64,000 nucleotides of DNA from Microglena sp. YARC (taxonomy: Eukaryota > Chlorophyta > Chlorophyceae > Chlamydomonadales > Chlamydomonadaceae): the NCBI GenBank assembly GCA_022414725.1, contig CM039462.1, positions 175,748,721 to 175,812,720 on the forward strand, read 5' to 3'. Every line of letters begins with the position of its first letter. Within the stretch, counting starts at the first letter, position 1. The notes under the pieces are model-generated. The model was given only the letters and a program-made list of their open reading frames with translations, was not told where the DNA came from and searched no databases. Positions 1 through 12,700 of this stretch are shown here, piece by piece. Position numbers and translations under genes: made by a program.

Positions 1-87
1 CTACATTCACTTACATACATATACCCACACATATACCCACATATATACACATAAAGGGTCATACACATACATGTAGAAATTGCATAC

Positions 88-3065
88 CTGTACCATGAGC
101 TTGCCGACGTCCACTAGTGTGCTCAGAGAAGCAGCATCCCAGCCTGTCAGCATAAGTGCATTTTCATCCACGAGGTGTAATAAGCTGCATGTACATATGA
201 TAATAAGGGTAAGTAGGAACATGCGTTTCGTGTGTGTGTGTGTGTGTGTGTGCATGGATGTAGCAAGCAATGCCTGGAAGCTGGCCAGAAAAAATTGAAA
301 AGTATAGCTCTGGACTAACCTAGGAGAGAGTGACAATGCTTGGAGAGATCATCCCAAGTCTGGGTAGTTAAATATATGGGTATTAAAGCAAGGTACATGC
401 AAAAGTATGTGAGTAAATTCGGTTGGGAAGGTTGCGTCGCACCCCGAACAGCTGACCTGGCACCCAGGACCCAGTGAACACACCTACATATTTCTGAAAA
501 CATGTTGGTGGTCTTGGTTGACTGACTGACTGACTGACTGACTGACTGACTGACTGACTGACTGACTGACTGCTTCCACCTTGGTGTAGCTGCCTAGAAG
601 CTGCTCAGAAAAATTAAAGAACGCTCTGGACTCACCTGTAGGGATGGGGGAAGCTGCCTAGAAGCTGCTCAAAAAAGCTGAAAAGAAAGGACTTTGACTC
701 ACCTCTAGGGATAATGTTTGTTCCTAGGGGAGCCATCTGGAAGCTGCTCAGAACAGCAGAAAAGAAACGTCTTGGACTCACCTCTAGGGATGATGTTTGG
801 ACCTGGGGGAGCCACCGAGAAGCTGCTTAGATAAGGTGCTCAGAAACAATGTAAATAAATGCCTTGGACTCACCTTTATGGATGGTGCTTGCACCTGGGG
901 GAAGCTGCCTAGAAAGTACTCAGAAAAGCTGAAAAAGAAACGCCTTGGACTCATATATATGGATGATGTTTGTACCTTGGGGAGCCACGTGGAAGCTGCT
1001 CAGAAAAATTGAAAAGTTAAGCTCTGGGCTCACCTCTATGGATGGTGCTTGCACCCAGGGGAGCTGCCTAGAAGCTGCCCAGAAAAATTGTTAAGAAACA
1101 CTATGGACTAACCTCTATGGATGGTGCTTGCACCTTGGGGGAGCTGCCTAGAAGCTGCTCAGAAAAAATGAAAGAACGCTATGGATATGTGAACATGTAG
1201 TGTGAGTGCGTGTTTGTGTTAGTTTGAGTGCGCATGTCTGATTTGTGTCCAGAATGGACAGTACTTGCATACACACATACCACCTACATGTTTAGATTCT
1301 CCTTCACTTTCTCCTGATCTGGCTGATGTAGGTCTTCTTCTAGCAGTTGTTGTTGTGGTTGTTGTTGCTGCTGCTGCTTGTTGGCTTGGCTGCCGTGGCT
1401 CCTGGATTGTGATGGGTCGGCCACACTCTTCATGAGTTCAGTCTTCAGGTCGCTCTCTTCGGTGGATGTCAATCCCCCGCACTGGGAGAAACCCTGCAGC
1501 CAAGACCACATAGTGGATCTGCTAAGTCCTGTCCGGCAGCTCTTCATGTGCGGAGTTGTGACCAACAACTTGCCAATCTCCTCCATACCCTCGAGCATGG
1601 CATCCCTGTGTTCCCCCTCTGCGAACAGTGGCTGGCTGAGAAGGGGCTTCATGAGGAGCATCAGATGCATCCAGGTAGGCCATATGTTCTTTCCTACCGT
1701 ACTTACCCAATAGGAATTGACGGCCGCAACACTGCAAAGTATAGAAATGTTAATGTAGGGTTAGTATACATGAATGCATAGATACAACATGATTTGTGTA
1801 AAGGCCATGAATGGTGCGGCTGTGTCCTTGTTGTTTGATGTGGTGGTTGCGCACCATACCAGCTCATCATACCTCCATGCACACATTACCACATACATTT
1901 AATAAACTAACAATACACACATACACACAACCACTCACATTTCGCGATGCGACGAGTCGAGTTTGAGCATGATCTTTTTGGGTGATGGCTTGTGTTTGAC
2001 AGCTTGCTGGGATGAAGTTGGAGTGCATGATTGGAATCCTTCGGGAATGTCAAAGCACAGAAGGAGGAGCCACAAGCTGGATTGGGGTCCATCTTCCACC
2101 ACGGCTTGCTCATCCCTAAGGTCTTTGAAAGCTGCAAGGTCACCTGCAAGATCACCTGCACTCAGGCTGAGTTCTTCCATACCGAGGTCTTTGAACGTCG
2201 TCAACCTGAAGCTGCTGGTAGGACCACCTCCATGTGTTTTTCCCACGACTGGGGATGCCACCTTTCGTGAGGTAGACAAGGCAGCTCTGATGTCAAAGCG
2301 GCTGGACTTAGGATCTGTGGCACCCAGAATCCTGGCGACAATGTGATGTGTGGCTGCTGCTGTTGATGATGATGGTGAATTGTAGTTCGATCCTCCTTCT
2401 AACACTGACATGCCATGATCATGTGCTTCATCTTTATCTGGTATTGTTGTTGTTGCTTGTGATGATGGGGGTGTCAGTTTTCGTCCTAGATCTAGATCTA
2501 GATCTAGATCTTGCAGATCTGCTGCTTCTTCGAGTGGATCTTCTGGTTCTACTGTTGGTTCTGGGTCTTCTCCTTCTGATGCTACGTATTTTCTCTTCTT
2601 CTGTTTCTTCAGCTCCTTCTTGCCACTCTGGGTCCGGGGAGATTGTGCTGCTGTTTCTTCTTCTTCTTCTTTTTCTTCTTCTCCTTCTTCTGCTGCTGCT
2701 CCTCCTCCTGCTCCTCCTGCTCCTCCTCCTCCTGCTCCTCCCCCTCCTTCTGCTCCTGCTCCTCCTCCTCCTCCTCCTGCTCCGCCTGCTCCCGATCCTC
2801 CTGCTCCTCCTCCTGCAGCTGCTGCTGCTGCTGCTGCTGCTTCTGCTTGCCTCTTCTGTTTCTTCAGCTCCTTCTTCCTTACATTGGTCTGGGGAGGTTG
2901 TGCTTCTGCTCCTGGAACTTCTTCTTGCTTCTTCTTCTTTTGCTGGGGCTGGCAAGCTAGTGGTGATGGTGCTACTACCTTATTTTGGCTCTCGTTGTGG
3001 TGGTTGCCATTTGTTTTTGCAGATGTTGCCATTGCACGAACTAATGCGTGTTTACGCATTATCAT
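88..3065 (-). CDS. Multi-exon gene, Lys/Glu/Ala/Gly-rich protein of unknown function (copy A, partial)
   Basis: I do not recognise the family. Three minus-strand exons join with consistent phases. Exon 1 is 3065-1939 with donor GTGAGTGG. Exon 2 is 1731-1288, with acceptor TTTGCAG and probable donor GTAGGT. Exon 3 is 184-88, with acceptor ATGCAG and donor CAG|GTATGC. Phases run 2, 2, 0, and the gene continues past the window edge. The first ATG is at 3065; the frame stays open upstream to 3204 without an ATG. Exon 1 encodes two KKELKKQK-type basic segments, a poly-Ala run, Gly/Ala-rich and acidic stretches, and a DLDLDLDL run. Exon 2 has ordinary composition plus a Gln-rich tail. The low-complexity part is probably disordered; role unknown. 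The donor of exon 2 is the weakest call. Confidence 0.62.
231..252. repeat. (GT)n microsatellite
   Basis: About eleven GT dinucleotides, just outside exon 3 in the intron of the unknown minus-strand gene. The copy B counterpart at about 28272-28297 is slightly longer. Confidence 0.9.
518..571. repeat. (TGAC)n microsatellite
   Basis: About thirteen TGAC units at the start of a tandem-repeat-rich intron. Copy B has a shorter run at about 28948-28989. Confidence 0.92.
572..1190. repeat. Degenerate ~79-bp tandem repeat containing the AGCTGCCTAGAAGCTGCTC core
   Basis: Seven or so diverged units. Each has a core close to AGCTGCCTAGAAGCTGCTC, an A-rich stretch, then a GGACTCACCTCTAGGGATG-like segment and a CACCTGGGGGAG segment. 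The block lies in the intron between exons 3 and 2 of the minus-strand gene. Short frames through it are by-products of the repeat. Copy B holds one more unit. Confidence 0.82.
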
Positions 3066-3217
3066 CAACCATGGGCATAGACATTCATGCACTTTTACAT
3101 ATTCCGCCCATCGCAGACGATCAAGCTCGAGCAAGACGAAGGGCGGTAGGGAGGGCGCCGTCCTCGCAGTAGTAGTAGGTCGTGGCCAGTTAGGAAGTAC
3201 CGTTTAGTTAAGTAACT

Positions 3218-3351
3218 CGTCCCCACACCCATAACCCCGTGGCAAGTACAGCACTGTGCGTGAGGGGGGGGGGGGGGGGGGGTAGTTACGTAACTCGTCC
3301 CCACACCCGTAACCCCGTGGCAAGTACAGTACAAGGCGTGAGGGGGGGGTT
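3218..3351. repeat. Copy-A-only insertion with a tandem ~80-bp unit and long G tracts
   Basis: Two copies of a unit reading GTAACTCGTCCCCACACCC and then AACCCCGTGGCAAGTACAG, each ending in a G run. The first run is about 20 G (from about 3262), the second about 7. Copy B goes directly from GTAACTCGTC to AAGAAAAGAAG at about 38970-38990, so this is an insertion in A or a deletion in B. Confidence 0.85.
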
Positions 3352-3772
3352 TAAAGAAAAGAAGAAAAGGCACGTGACAGATAGGCACAACGTAGGCACG
3401 GAAACTTGCCGCACGTGATGGGGAGGCGTCGTACGGAGAGATACTGCCTCGTACTTACTTTGTTTTTACTTCTATCGAGTCCATAAGAGTTTCTGTCAAC
3501 CACGACATGCGCACAATTGTATCCAGTCATATAGTACACTCCTGAGAACGCCCTTTTACTGCGTTAACTTCCACACCGGGTCAAATCTCACCAGCGGCTT
3601 ACAATGCGTGACAATGGTATCATACGCCGCACTTAACGCCTGCCGCAACCAACGTCACGGAGCAACGGCAGGGCAGTGCACCCACCAACGTACAAGCATC
3701 AAACGTCGAAGCATCAAACCATACAAGTAAGCCCCATGACCATGCGACCGTCCATCGCCACTCTTAAAATGC
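3352..3772. promoter_or_regulatory. Intergenic region between two divergent genes; possible shared promoter
   Basis: About 420 bp between the minus-strand unknown gene and the plus-strand minisatellite/endonuclease unit. It is well conserved with 38985-39399 in copy B. It is unique sequence with no convincing reading frame. Calling it a promoter rests only on the divergent arrangement; no TATA box or start site could be fixed. Confidence 0.3.
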
Positions 3773-6700
3773 AAGCTCACCCCTCAAAGGCAAGCTCATA
3801 CCTCAAAGGCAAGCTCATACCTCAAAGGCAAGCTCATACCTCAAAGGCAAGCTCATACCTCAAAGGCAAGCTCACCCCTCAAAGGCAAGCTCACCCCTCA
3901 AAGGCAAGCTCACCCCTCAAAGGCAAGCCCAACCCTCAAAGGCAAGCTCGTACCTCAATAGCAAGCTCACCCCTCAAAGGCAAGCTCATACCTCAAAGGC
4001 AAGCTCATACCTCAAAGGCAAGCTCATACCTCAAAGGCAAGCTCATACCTCAAAGGCAAGCTCATACCTCAAAGGCAAGCTCACCCCTCAAAGGCAAGCT
4101 CACCTCTTAAAGGCAAGCTCACCCCTCAAAGGCAAGCTCATACCTCAAAGGCAAGGTCATACCTCATAGGCAAGCTCACCCCTCAAAGGCAAGCTCACCC
4201 CTCAAAGGCAAGCTCACCCCTCAAAGGCAAGCCCAACCCTCAAAGGCAAGGTCATACCTCAAAGGCAAGCCCAACCCTCAAAGGCAAGCTCACCCCTCAA
4301 AGGCAAGCTCACCCCTCAAAGGCAAGCCCAACCCTCAAAGGCAAGGTCATACCTCAAAGGCAAGCTCAAAGGCAAGCTCATACCTCAAAGGCAAGCTCAT
4401 ACCTCAAAGGCAAGCTCATACCTCAAAGGCAAGCTCACCTCAAAGGCAAGCTCATACCTCAAAGGCAAGCTCACCCCTCAAAGGCAAGCTCACCTCAAAG
4501 GCAAGCTCAACCCTCAAAGGCAAGCTCACCTCAAAGGCAAGCTCACCCCTCAAAGGCAAGCTCACCCCTCAAAGGCAAGCCCAACCCTCAAAGGCAAGGT
4601 CATACCTCAAAGGCAAGCCCCCCTCAAAGGCAAGCTCATACCTCAAAGGCAAGCTCAACCCCTCAAAGGCAAGCTCATACCTCAAAGGCAAGCTCACCCC
4701 TCAAAGGCAAGCCTCAAAGGCAAGCTCAAAGGCAAGCTCATACCTCAAAGGCAAGCTCACCCCTCAAAGGCAAGCTCACCCCTCAAAGGCAAGCTCACCC
4801 CTCAAAGGCAAGCCCAACCCTCAAAGGCAAGCTCATACCTCAAAGGCAAGCCCAACCCTCAAAGGCAAGCTCATACCTCAAAGGCAAGCTCACCCCTCAA
4901 AGGCAAGCTCATACCTCAAAGGCAAGCTCATACCTCAAAGGCAAGCTCATACCTCAAAGGCAAGCTCATACCTCAAAGGCAAGCTCACCCCTCAAAGGCA
5001 AGCTCACCCCTCAAAGGCAAGCTCACCCCTTAAAGGCAAGCTCACCCCTCAAAGGCAAGCTCATACCTCAAAGGCAAGGTCATACCTCAAAGGCAAGCTC
5101 ACCCCTCAAAGGCAAGCTCACCCCTCAAAGGCAAGCTCACCCCTCAAAGGCAAGCCCAACCCTCAAAGGCAAGGTCATACCTCAAAGGCAAGCTCAACCC
5201 TCAAAGGCAAGCTCATACCTCAAAGGCAAGCTCATACCTCAAAGGCAAGCTCATACCTCAAAGGCAAGCTCATACCTCAAAGGCAAGCTCACCCCTCAAA
5301 GGCAAGCTCACCCCTCAAAGGCAAGCTCACCCCTTAAAGGCAAGCTCACCCCTCAAAGGCAAGCCAACCTCAAAGGCAAGGTCATACCTCAAAGGCAAGC
5401 TCACCCTCAAAGGCAAGCTCACCCCTCAAAGGCAAGCTCACCCCTCAAAGGCAAGCTCAAAGGCAAGTCATACCTCAAAGGCAAGCCTCAACCCTCAAAG
5501 GCAAGCTCATACCTCAAAGGCTCAAAGGCAAGCTCATACCTCAAAGGCAAGCTCATACCTCAAAGGCAAGCTCATACCTCAAAGGCAAGCTCATACCTCA
5601 AGGCAAGCTCACCCTCAAAGGCAAGCTCACCCCTCAAAGGCAAGCTCACCCCTCAAAGGCAAGCTCACCCCTCAAAGGCAACTCAAAGGCAAAGCTCAAA
5701 GGCAAGCTCACCCCTCAAAGGCAAGCTCACCCTCAAAGGCAAGCTCACCCCTCAAAGGCAAGCTCATCACCTCAAAGGCAAGCTCCCTCAAAGGCAAGCT
5801 CATACCTCAAAGGCAAGCTCACCCCTCAAAGGCAAGCTCACCCCTCAAAGGCAAGCTCACCCCTCAAAGGCAAGCTCAACCTCAAAGGCAAAGCTCACCC
5901 TCAAAGGCAAGCTCATACCCTCAAAGGCAAGCTCACCTCAAAGGCAAGCTCACCCCTCAAAGGCAAGCTCACCCTCAAAGGCAAGCTCATACCTCAAAGG
6001 CAAGCTCACCCTCAAAGGCAAACCTCAAAGGCAAGCTCACCTCAAAGGCAAGCTCACCCCTCAAAGGCAAGCTCACCCCTCAAAGGCAAGCTCACCCCTC
6101 AAAGGCAAGCCCAACCCTCAAAGGCAAGGTCATACCTCAAAGGCAAGCCCAACCCTCAAAGGCAAGCTCACCTCAAAGGCAAGCTCACCCCTCAAAGGCA
6201 AGCTCATACCTCAAAGGCAAGCTCATACCTCAAAGGCAAGCTCATACCTCAAAGGCAAGCTCATACCTCAAAGGCAAGCTCACCCCTCAAAGGCAAGCTC
6301 ACCCTCAAAGGCAAGCTCACCCTTAAAGGCAAGCTCACCCCTCAAAGGCAAGCTCAACCCTCAAAGGCAAGGTCATACCTCAAAGGCAAGCTCACCCCTC
6401 AAAGGCAAGCTCACCCCTCAAAGGCAAGCTCACCCCTCAAAGGCAAGCCCAACCCTCAAAGGCAAGGTCATACCTCAAAGGCAAGCCCAACCCTCAAAGG
6501 CAAGCTCATACCTCAAAAGGCAAGCTCACCTCAAAGGCAAGCTCATACCTCAAAGGCAAGCTCATACCTCAAAGGCAAGCTCATACCTCAAAGGCAAGCT
6601 CATACCTCAAAGGCAAGCTCACCCCTCAAAGGCAAGCTCACCCCTCAAAGGCAAGCTCACCCCTTAAAGGCAAGCTCACCCCTCAAAGGCAAGCCCAACC

Positions 6701-9700
6701 CTCAAAGGCAAGGTCATACCTCAAAGGCAAGCTCACCCCTCAAAGGCAAGCTCACCCCTCAAAGGCAAGCTCACCCCTCAAAGGCAAGCCCAACCCTCAA
6801 AGGCAAGGTCATACCTCAAAGGCAAGCCCAACCCTCAAAGGCAAGCTCATACCTCAAAGGCAAGCTCACCCCTCAAAGGCAAGCTCATACCTCAAAGGCA
6901 AGCTCATACCTCAAAGGCAAGCTCATACCTCAAAGGCAAGCTCATACCTCAAAGGCAAGCTCATACCTCAAAGGCAAGCTCACCCCTCAAAGGCAAGCTC
7001 ACCCCTCAAAGGCAAGCTCACCCTTAAAGGCAAGCTCACCCCTCAAAGGCAAGCCCAACCCTCAAAGGCAAGGTCATACCTCAAAGGCAAGCTCACCCCT
7101 CAAAGGCAAGCTCACCCCTCAAAGGCAAGCTCACCCCTCAAAGGCAAGCCCAACCCTCAAAGGCAAGGTCATACCTCAAAGGCAAGCCCAACCCTCAAAG
7201 GCAAGCTCATACCTCAAAGGCAAGCTCACCCCTCAAAGGCAAGCTCATACCTCAAAGGCAAGCTCATACCTCAAAGGCAAGCTCATACCTCAAAGGCAAG
7301 CTCATACCTCAAAGGCAAGCTCACCCCTCAAAGGCAAGCTCACCCCTCAAAGGCAAGCTCACCCCTTAAAGGCAAGCTCACCCCTCAAAGGCAAGCCCAA
7401 CCCTCAAAGCAAGGGTCATACCTCAAAGGCAAGCTCACCCCTCAAAGGCAAGCTCACCCCTCAAAGGCAAGCTCACCCCTCAAAGGCAAGCCCAACCCTC
7501 AAAGGCAAGGTCATACCTCAAAGGCAAGCCCAACCTCAAAGGCAAGCTCAAAGGCAACCCCTCAAAGGCAAGCTCATACCTCAAAGGCAAGCTCATACCT
7601 CAAAGGCAAGCTCATACCTCAAAGGCAAGCTCATACCTCAAAGGCAAGCTCATACCTCAAAGGCAAGCTCACCCCTCAAAGGCAAGCTCACCCCTCAAAG
7701 GCAAGCTCACCCCTTAAAGGCAAGCTCACCCCTCAAAGGCAAGCCCAACCCTCAAAGGCAAGGTCATACCTCAAAGGCAAGCTCACCCCTCAAAGCAAGC
7801 TCACCCCTCAAAGGCAAGCTCACCCCTCAAAGGCAAGCTCATACCCTCAAAGGCAAGACCCCCAACCCTCAAAGGCAAGCTCATACCTCAAAGGCAAGCT
7901 CACCCCTCAAAGGCAAGCTCATACCTCAAAGGCAAGCTCATACCTCAAAGGCAAGCTCATACCTCAAAGGCAAGCTCATACCTCAAAGGCAAGCTCATAC
8001 CTCAAAGGCAAGCTCACCCCTCAAAGGCAAGCTCACCCCTCAAAGGCAAGCTCACCCCTTAAAGGCAAGCTCACCCCTCAAAGGCAAGCCCAACCCTCAA
8101 AGGCAAGGTCATACCTCAAAGGCAAGCTCACCCCTCAAAGGCAAGCTCACCCCTCAAAGGCAAGCTCACCCCTCAAAGGCAAGCCCAACCCTCAAAGGCA
8201 AGGTCATACCTCAAAGGCAAGCCCAACCCTCAAAGGCAAGCTCATACCTCAAAGGCAAGCTCACCCCTCAAAGGCAAGCTCATACCTCAAAGGCAAGCTC
8301 ATACCTCAAAGGCAAGCTCATACCTCAAAGGCAAGCTCATACCTCAAAGGCAAGCTCATACCTCAAAGGCAAGCTCACCCCTCAAAGGCAAGCTCACCCC
8401 TCAAAGGCAAGCTCACCCCTTAAAGGCAAGCTCACCCCTCAAAGGCAAGCCCAACCCTCAAAGGCAAGGTCATACCTCAAAGGCAAGCTCACCCCTCAAA
8501 GGCAAGCTCACCCCTCAAAGGCAAGCCCAACCCTCAAAGGCAAGGTCATACCTCAAAGGCAAGCCCAACCCTCAAAGGCAAGCTCATACCTCAAAGGCAA
8601 GCTCACCCCTCAAAGGCAAGCTCATACCTCAAAGGCAAGCTCATACCTCAAAGGCAAGCTCATACCTCAAAGGCAAGCTCATACCTCAAAGGCAAGCTCA
8701 TACCTCAAAGGCAAGCTCACCCTCAAAGGCAAGCTCACCCCTCAAAGGCAAGCTCACCCCTTAAAGGCAAGCTCACCCCTCAAAGGCAAGCCCAACCCTC
8801 AAAGGCAAGGTCATACCTCAAAGGCAAGCTCACCCCTCAAAGGCAAGCTCACCCCTCAAAGGCAAGCTCAACCCTCAAAGGCAAGCCCAACCCTCAAAGG
8901 CAAGGTCATACCTCAAAGGCAAGCCCAACCCTCAAAGGCAAGCTCATACCTCAAAGGCAAGCTCACCCCTCAAAGGCAAGCTCATACCTCAAAGGCAAGC
9001 TCATACCTCAAAGGCAAGCTCATACCTCAAAGGCAAGCTCATACCTCAAAGGCAAGCTCATACCTCAAAGGCAAGCTCAACCCCTCAAAGGCAAGCTCAC
9101 CCCTCAAAGGCAAGCTCACCCCTTAAAGGCAAGCTCACCCCTCAAAGGCAAGCCCAACCCTCAAAGGCAAGGTCATACCTCAAAGGCAAGCTCACCCCTC
9201 AAAGGCAAGCTCACCCCTCAAAGGCAAGCTCACCCTCAAAGGCAAGCCCAACCCTCAAAGGCAAGGTCATACCTCAAAGGCAAGCCCAACCCTCAAAGGC
9301 AAGCTCATACCTCAAAGGCAAGCTCACCCCTCAAAGGCAAGCTCATACCTCAAAGGCAAGCTCATACCTCAAAGGCAAGCTCATACCTCAAAGGCAAGCT
9401 CATACCTCAAAGGCAAGCTCACCCTCAAAGGCAAGCTCACCTCAAAGGCAAGCTCACCCTTAAAGGCAAGCTCACCCCTCAAAGGCAAGCCCAACCCTCA
9501 AAGGCAAGGTCATACCTCAAAGGCAAGCTCACCCCTCAAAGGCAAGCTCACCCTCAAAGGCAAGCTCACCCCTCAAAGGCAAGCCCAACCCTCAAAGGCA
9601 AGGTCATACCTCAAAGGCAAGCCCAACCCTCAAAGGCAAGCTCATACCTCAAAGGCAAGCTCCAAGCTCACCTCAAAGGCAAGCTCATACCTCAAAGGCA

Positions 9701-12700
9701 AGCTCATACCTCAAAGGCAAGCTCATACCTCAAAGGCAAGCTCATACCTCAAAGGCAAGCTCATACCTCAAAGGCAAGCTCACCCCTCAAAGGCAAGCTC
9801 ACCCCTCAAAGGCAAGCTCACCCCTTAAAGGCAAGCTCACCCCTCAAAGGCAAGCCCAACCCTCAAAGGCAAGGTCATACCTCAAAGGCAAGCTCACCCC
9901 TCAAAGGCAAGCTCATACCTCAAAGGCAAGCTCACCCCTCAAAGGCAAGCCCAACCCTCAAAGGCAAGGTCATACCTCAAAGGCAAGCCCAACCCTCAAA
10001 GGCAAGCTCATACCTCAAAGGCAAGCTCACCCCTCAAAGGCAAGCTCATACCTCAAAGGCAAGCTCATACCTCAAAGGCAAGCTCATACCTCAAAGGCAA
10101 GCTCATACCTCAAAGGCAAGCTCACCCCTCAAAGGCAAGCTCACCCCTCAAAGGCAAGCTCACCCCTTAAAGGCAAGCTCACCCTCAAAGGCAAGCCCAA
10201 CCCTCAAAGGCAAGGTCATACCTCAAAGGCAAGCTCACCCCTCAAAGGCAAGCTCACCCCTCAAAGGCAAGCTCACCCCTCAAAGGCAAGCCCAACCCTC
10301 AAAGGCAAGGTCATACCTCAAAGGCAAGCCCAACCCTCAAAGGCAAGCTCATACCTCAAAGGCAAGCTCACCCCTCAAAGGCAAGCTCATACCTCAAAGG
10401 CAAGCTCATACCTCAAAGGCAAGCTCATACCTCAAAGGCAAGCTCATACCTCAAAGGCAAGCTCATACCTCAAAGGCAAGCTCACCCCTCAAAGGCAAGC
10501 TCACCCCTCAAAGGCAAGCTCACCCCTTAAAGGCAAGCTCACCCCTCAAAGGCAAGCCCAACCCTCAAAGGCAAGGTCATACCTCAAAGGCAAGCTCACC
10601 CCTCAAAGGCAAGCTCACCCCTCAAAGGCAAGCTCACCCCTCAAAGGCAAGCCCAACCCTCAAAGGCAAGGTCATACCTCAAAGGCAAGCCCAACCCTCA
10701 AAGGCAAGCTCATACCTCAAAGGCAAGCTCACCCCTCAAAGGCAAGCTCATACCTCAAAGGCAAGCTCATACCTCAAAGGCAAGCTCATACCTCAAAGGC
10801 AAGCTCATACCTCAAAGGCAAGCTCATACCTCAAAGGCAAGCTCACCCCTCAAAGGCAAGCTCACCCCTCAAAGGCAAGCTCACCCCTTAAAGGCAAGCT
10901 CACCCCTCAAAGGCAAGCCCAACCCTCAAAGGCAAGGTCATACCTCAAAGGCAAGCTCACCCCTCAAAGGCAAGCTCACCCCTCAAAGGCAAGCTCACCC
11001 CTCAAAGGCAAGCCCAACCCTCAAAGGCAAGGTCATACCTCAAAGGCAAGCCCAACCCTCAAAGGCAAGCTCATACCTCAAAGGCAAGCTCACCCCTCAA
11101 AGGCAAGCTCATACCTCAAAGGCAAGCTCATACCTCAAAGGCAAGCTCATACCTCAAAGGCAAGCTCATACCTCAAAGGCAAGCTCATACCTCAAAGGCA
11201 AGCTCACCCCTCAAAGGCAAGCTCACCCTCAAAGGCAAGCTCACCCCTTAAAGGCAAGCTCACCCCTCAAAGGCAAGCCCAACCCTCAAAGGCAAGGTCA
11301 TACCTCAAAGGCAAGCTCACCCCTCAAAGGCAAGCTCACCCCTCAAAGGCAAGCTCACCCCTCAAAGGCAAGCCCAACCCTCAAAGGCAAGGTCATACCT
11401 CAAAGGCAAGCCCAACCCTCAAAGGCAAGCTCATACCTCAAAGGCAAGCTCACCCCTCAAAGGCAAGCTCATACCTCAAAGGCAAGCTCATACCTCAAAG
11501 GCAAGCTCATACCTCAAAGGCAAGCTCATACCTCAAAGGCAAGCTCATACCTCAAAGGCAAGCTCACCCCTCAAAGGCAAGCTCACCCCTCAAAGGCAAG
11601 CTCACCCCTTAAAGGCAAGCTCACCCCTCAAAGGCAAGCCCAACCCTCAAAGGCAAGGTCATACCTCAAAGGCAAGCTCAACCCCTCAAAGGCAAGCTCA
11701 CCCCTCAAAGGCAAGCTCACCTCAAAGGCAAGAACCCTCAAAGGCAAGCTCATACCTCAAAGGCAAGCCTCAACCCTCAAAGGCAAGCTCATACCTCAAA
11801 GGCAAGCTCATACCTCAAAGGCAAGCTCATACCTCAAAGGCAAGCTCATACCTCAAAGGCAAGCTCATACCCCTCAAAGGCAAGCTCACCTCAAAGGCAA
11901 GCTCACCCTCAAAGGCAAGCTCAAAGGCAACCTCAAAGGCAAGCTCACCCCTCAAAGGCAAGCTCACCCCTCAAAGGCAAGCTCACCCCTCAAAGGCAAG
12001 CCCAACCCTCAAAGGCAAGGTCATACCTCAAAGGCAAGCTCAACCCTCAAAGGCAAGCTCAACCCTCAAAGGCAAGCTCATACCTCAAAGGCAAGCTCAT
12101 ACCTCAAAGGCAAGCTCATACCTCAAAGGCAAGCTCATACCTCAAAGGCAAGCTCATACCTCAAAGGCAAGCTCACCCCTCAAAGGCAAGCTCACCCCTT
12201 AAAGGCAAGCTCACCCCTCAAAGGCAAGCCCAACCCTCAAAGGCAAGGTCATACCTCAAAGGCAAGCTCACCCCTCAAAGGCAAGCTCACCCCTCAAAGG
12301 CAAGCTCACCCCTCAAAGGCAAGCCCAACCCTCAAAGGCAAGGTCATACCTCAAAGGCAAGCCCAACCCTCAAAGGCAAGCTCATACCTCAAAGGCAAGC
12401 TCACCCTCAAAGGCAAGCTCATACCTCAAAGGCAAGCTCATACCTCAAAGGCAAGCTCATACCTCAAAGGCAAGCTCATACCTCAAAGGCAAGCTCATAC
12501 CTCAAAGGCAAGCTCACCCCTCAAAGGCAAGCTCACCCTCAAAGGCAAGCTCACCCCTTAAAGGCAAGCTCACCCCTCAAAGGCAAGCCCAACCCTCAAA
12601 GGCAAGGTCATACCTCAAAGGCAAGCTCACCCTCAAAGGCAAGCTCACCCTCAAAGGCAAGCTCACCCCTCAAAGGCAAGCCCAACCCTCAAAGGCAAGG

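Noticed and set aside
797..1012. Small plus-strand frame in the 79-bp repeats as a gene
   Set aside because: Falls in an intron of the minus-strand gene and follows the repeat period.
2348..3172. Plus-strand frames of poly-Leu, poly-Ser or poly-Pro opposite exon 1 (also 38109-38930)
   Set aside because: Shadows of the low-complexity Ala/Gly/Glu-coding minus strand, which alone has splice-consistent structure.
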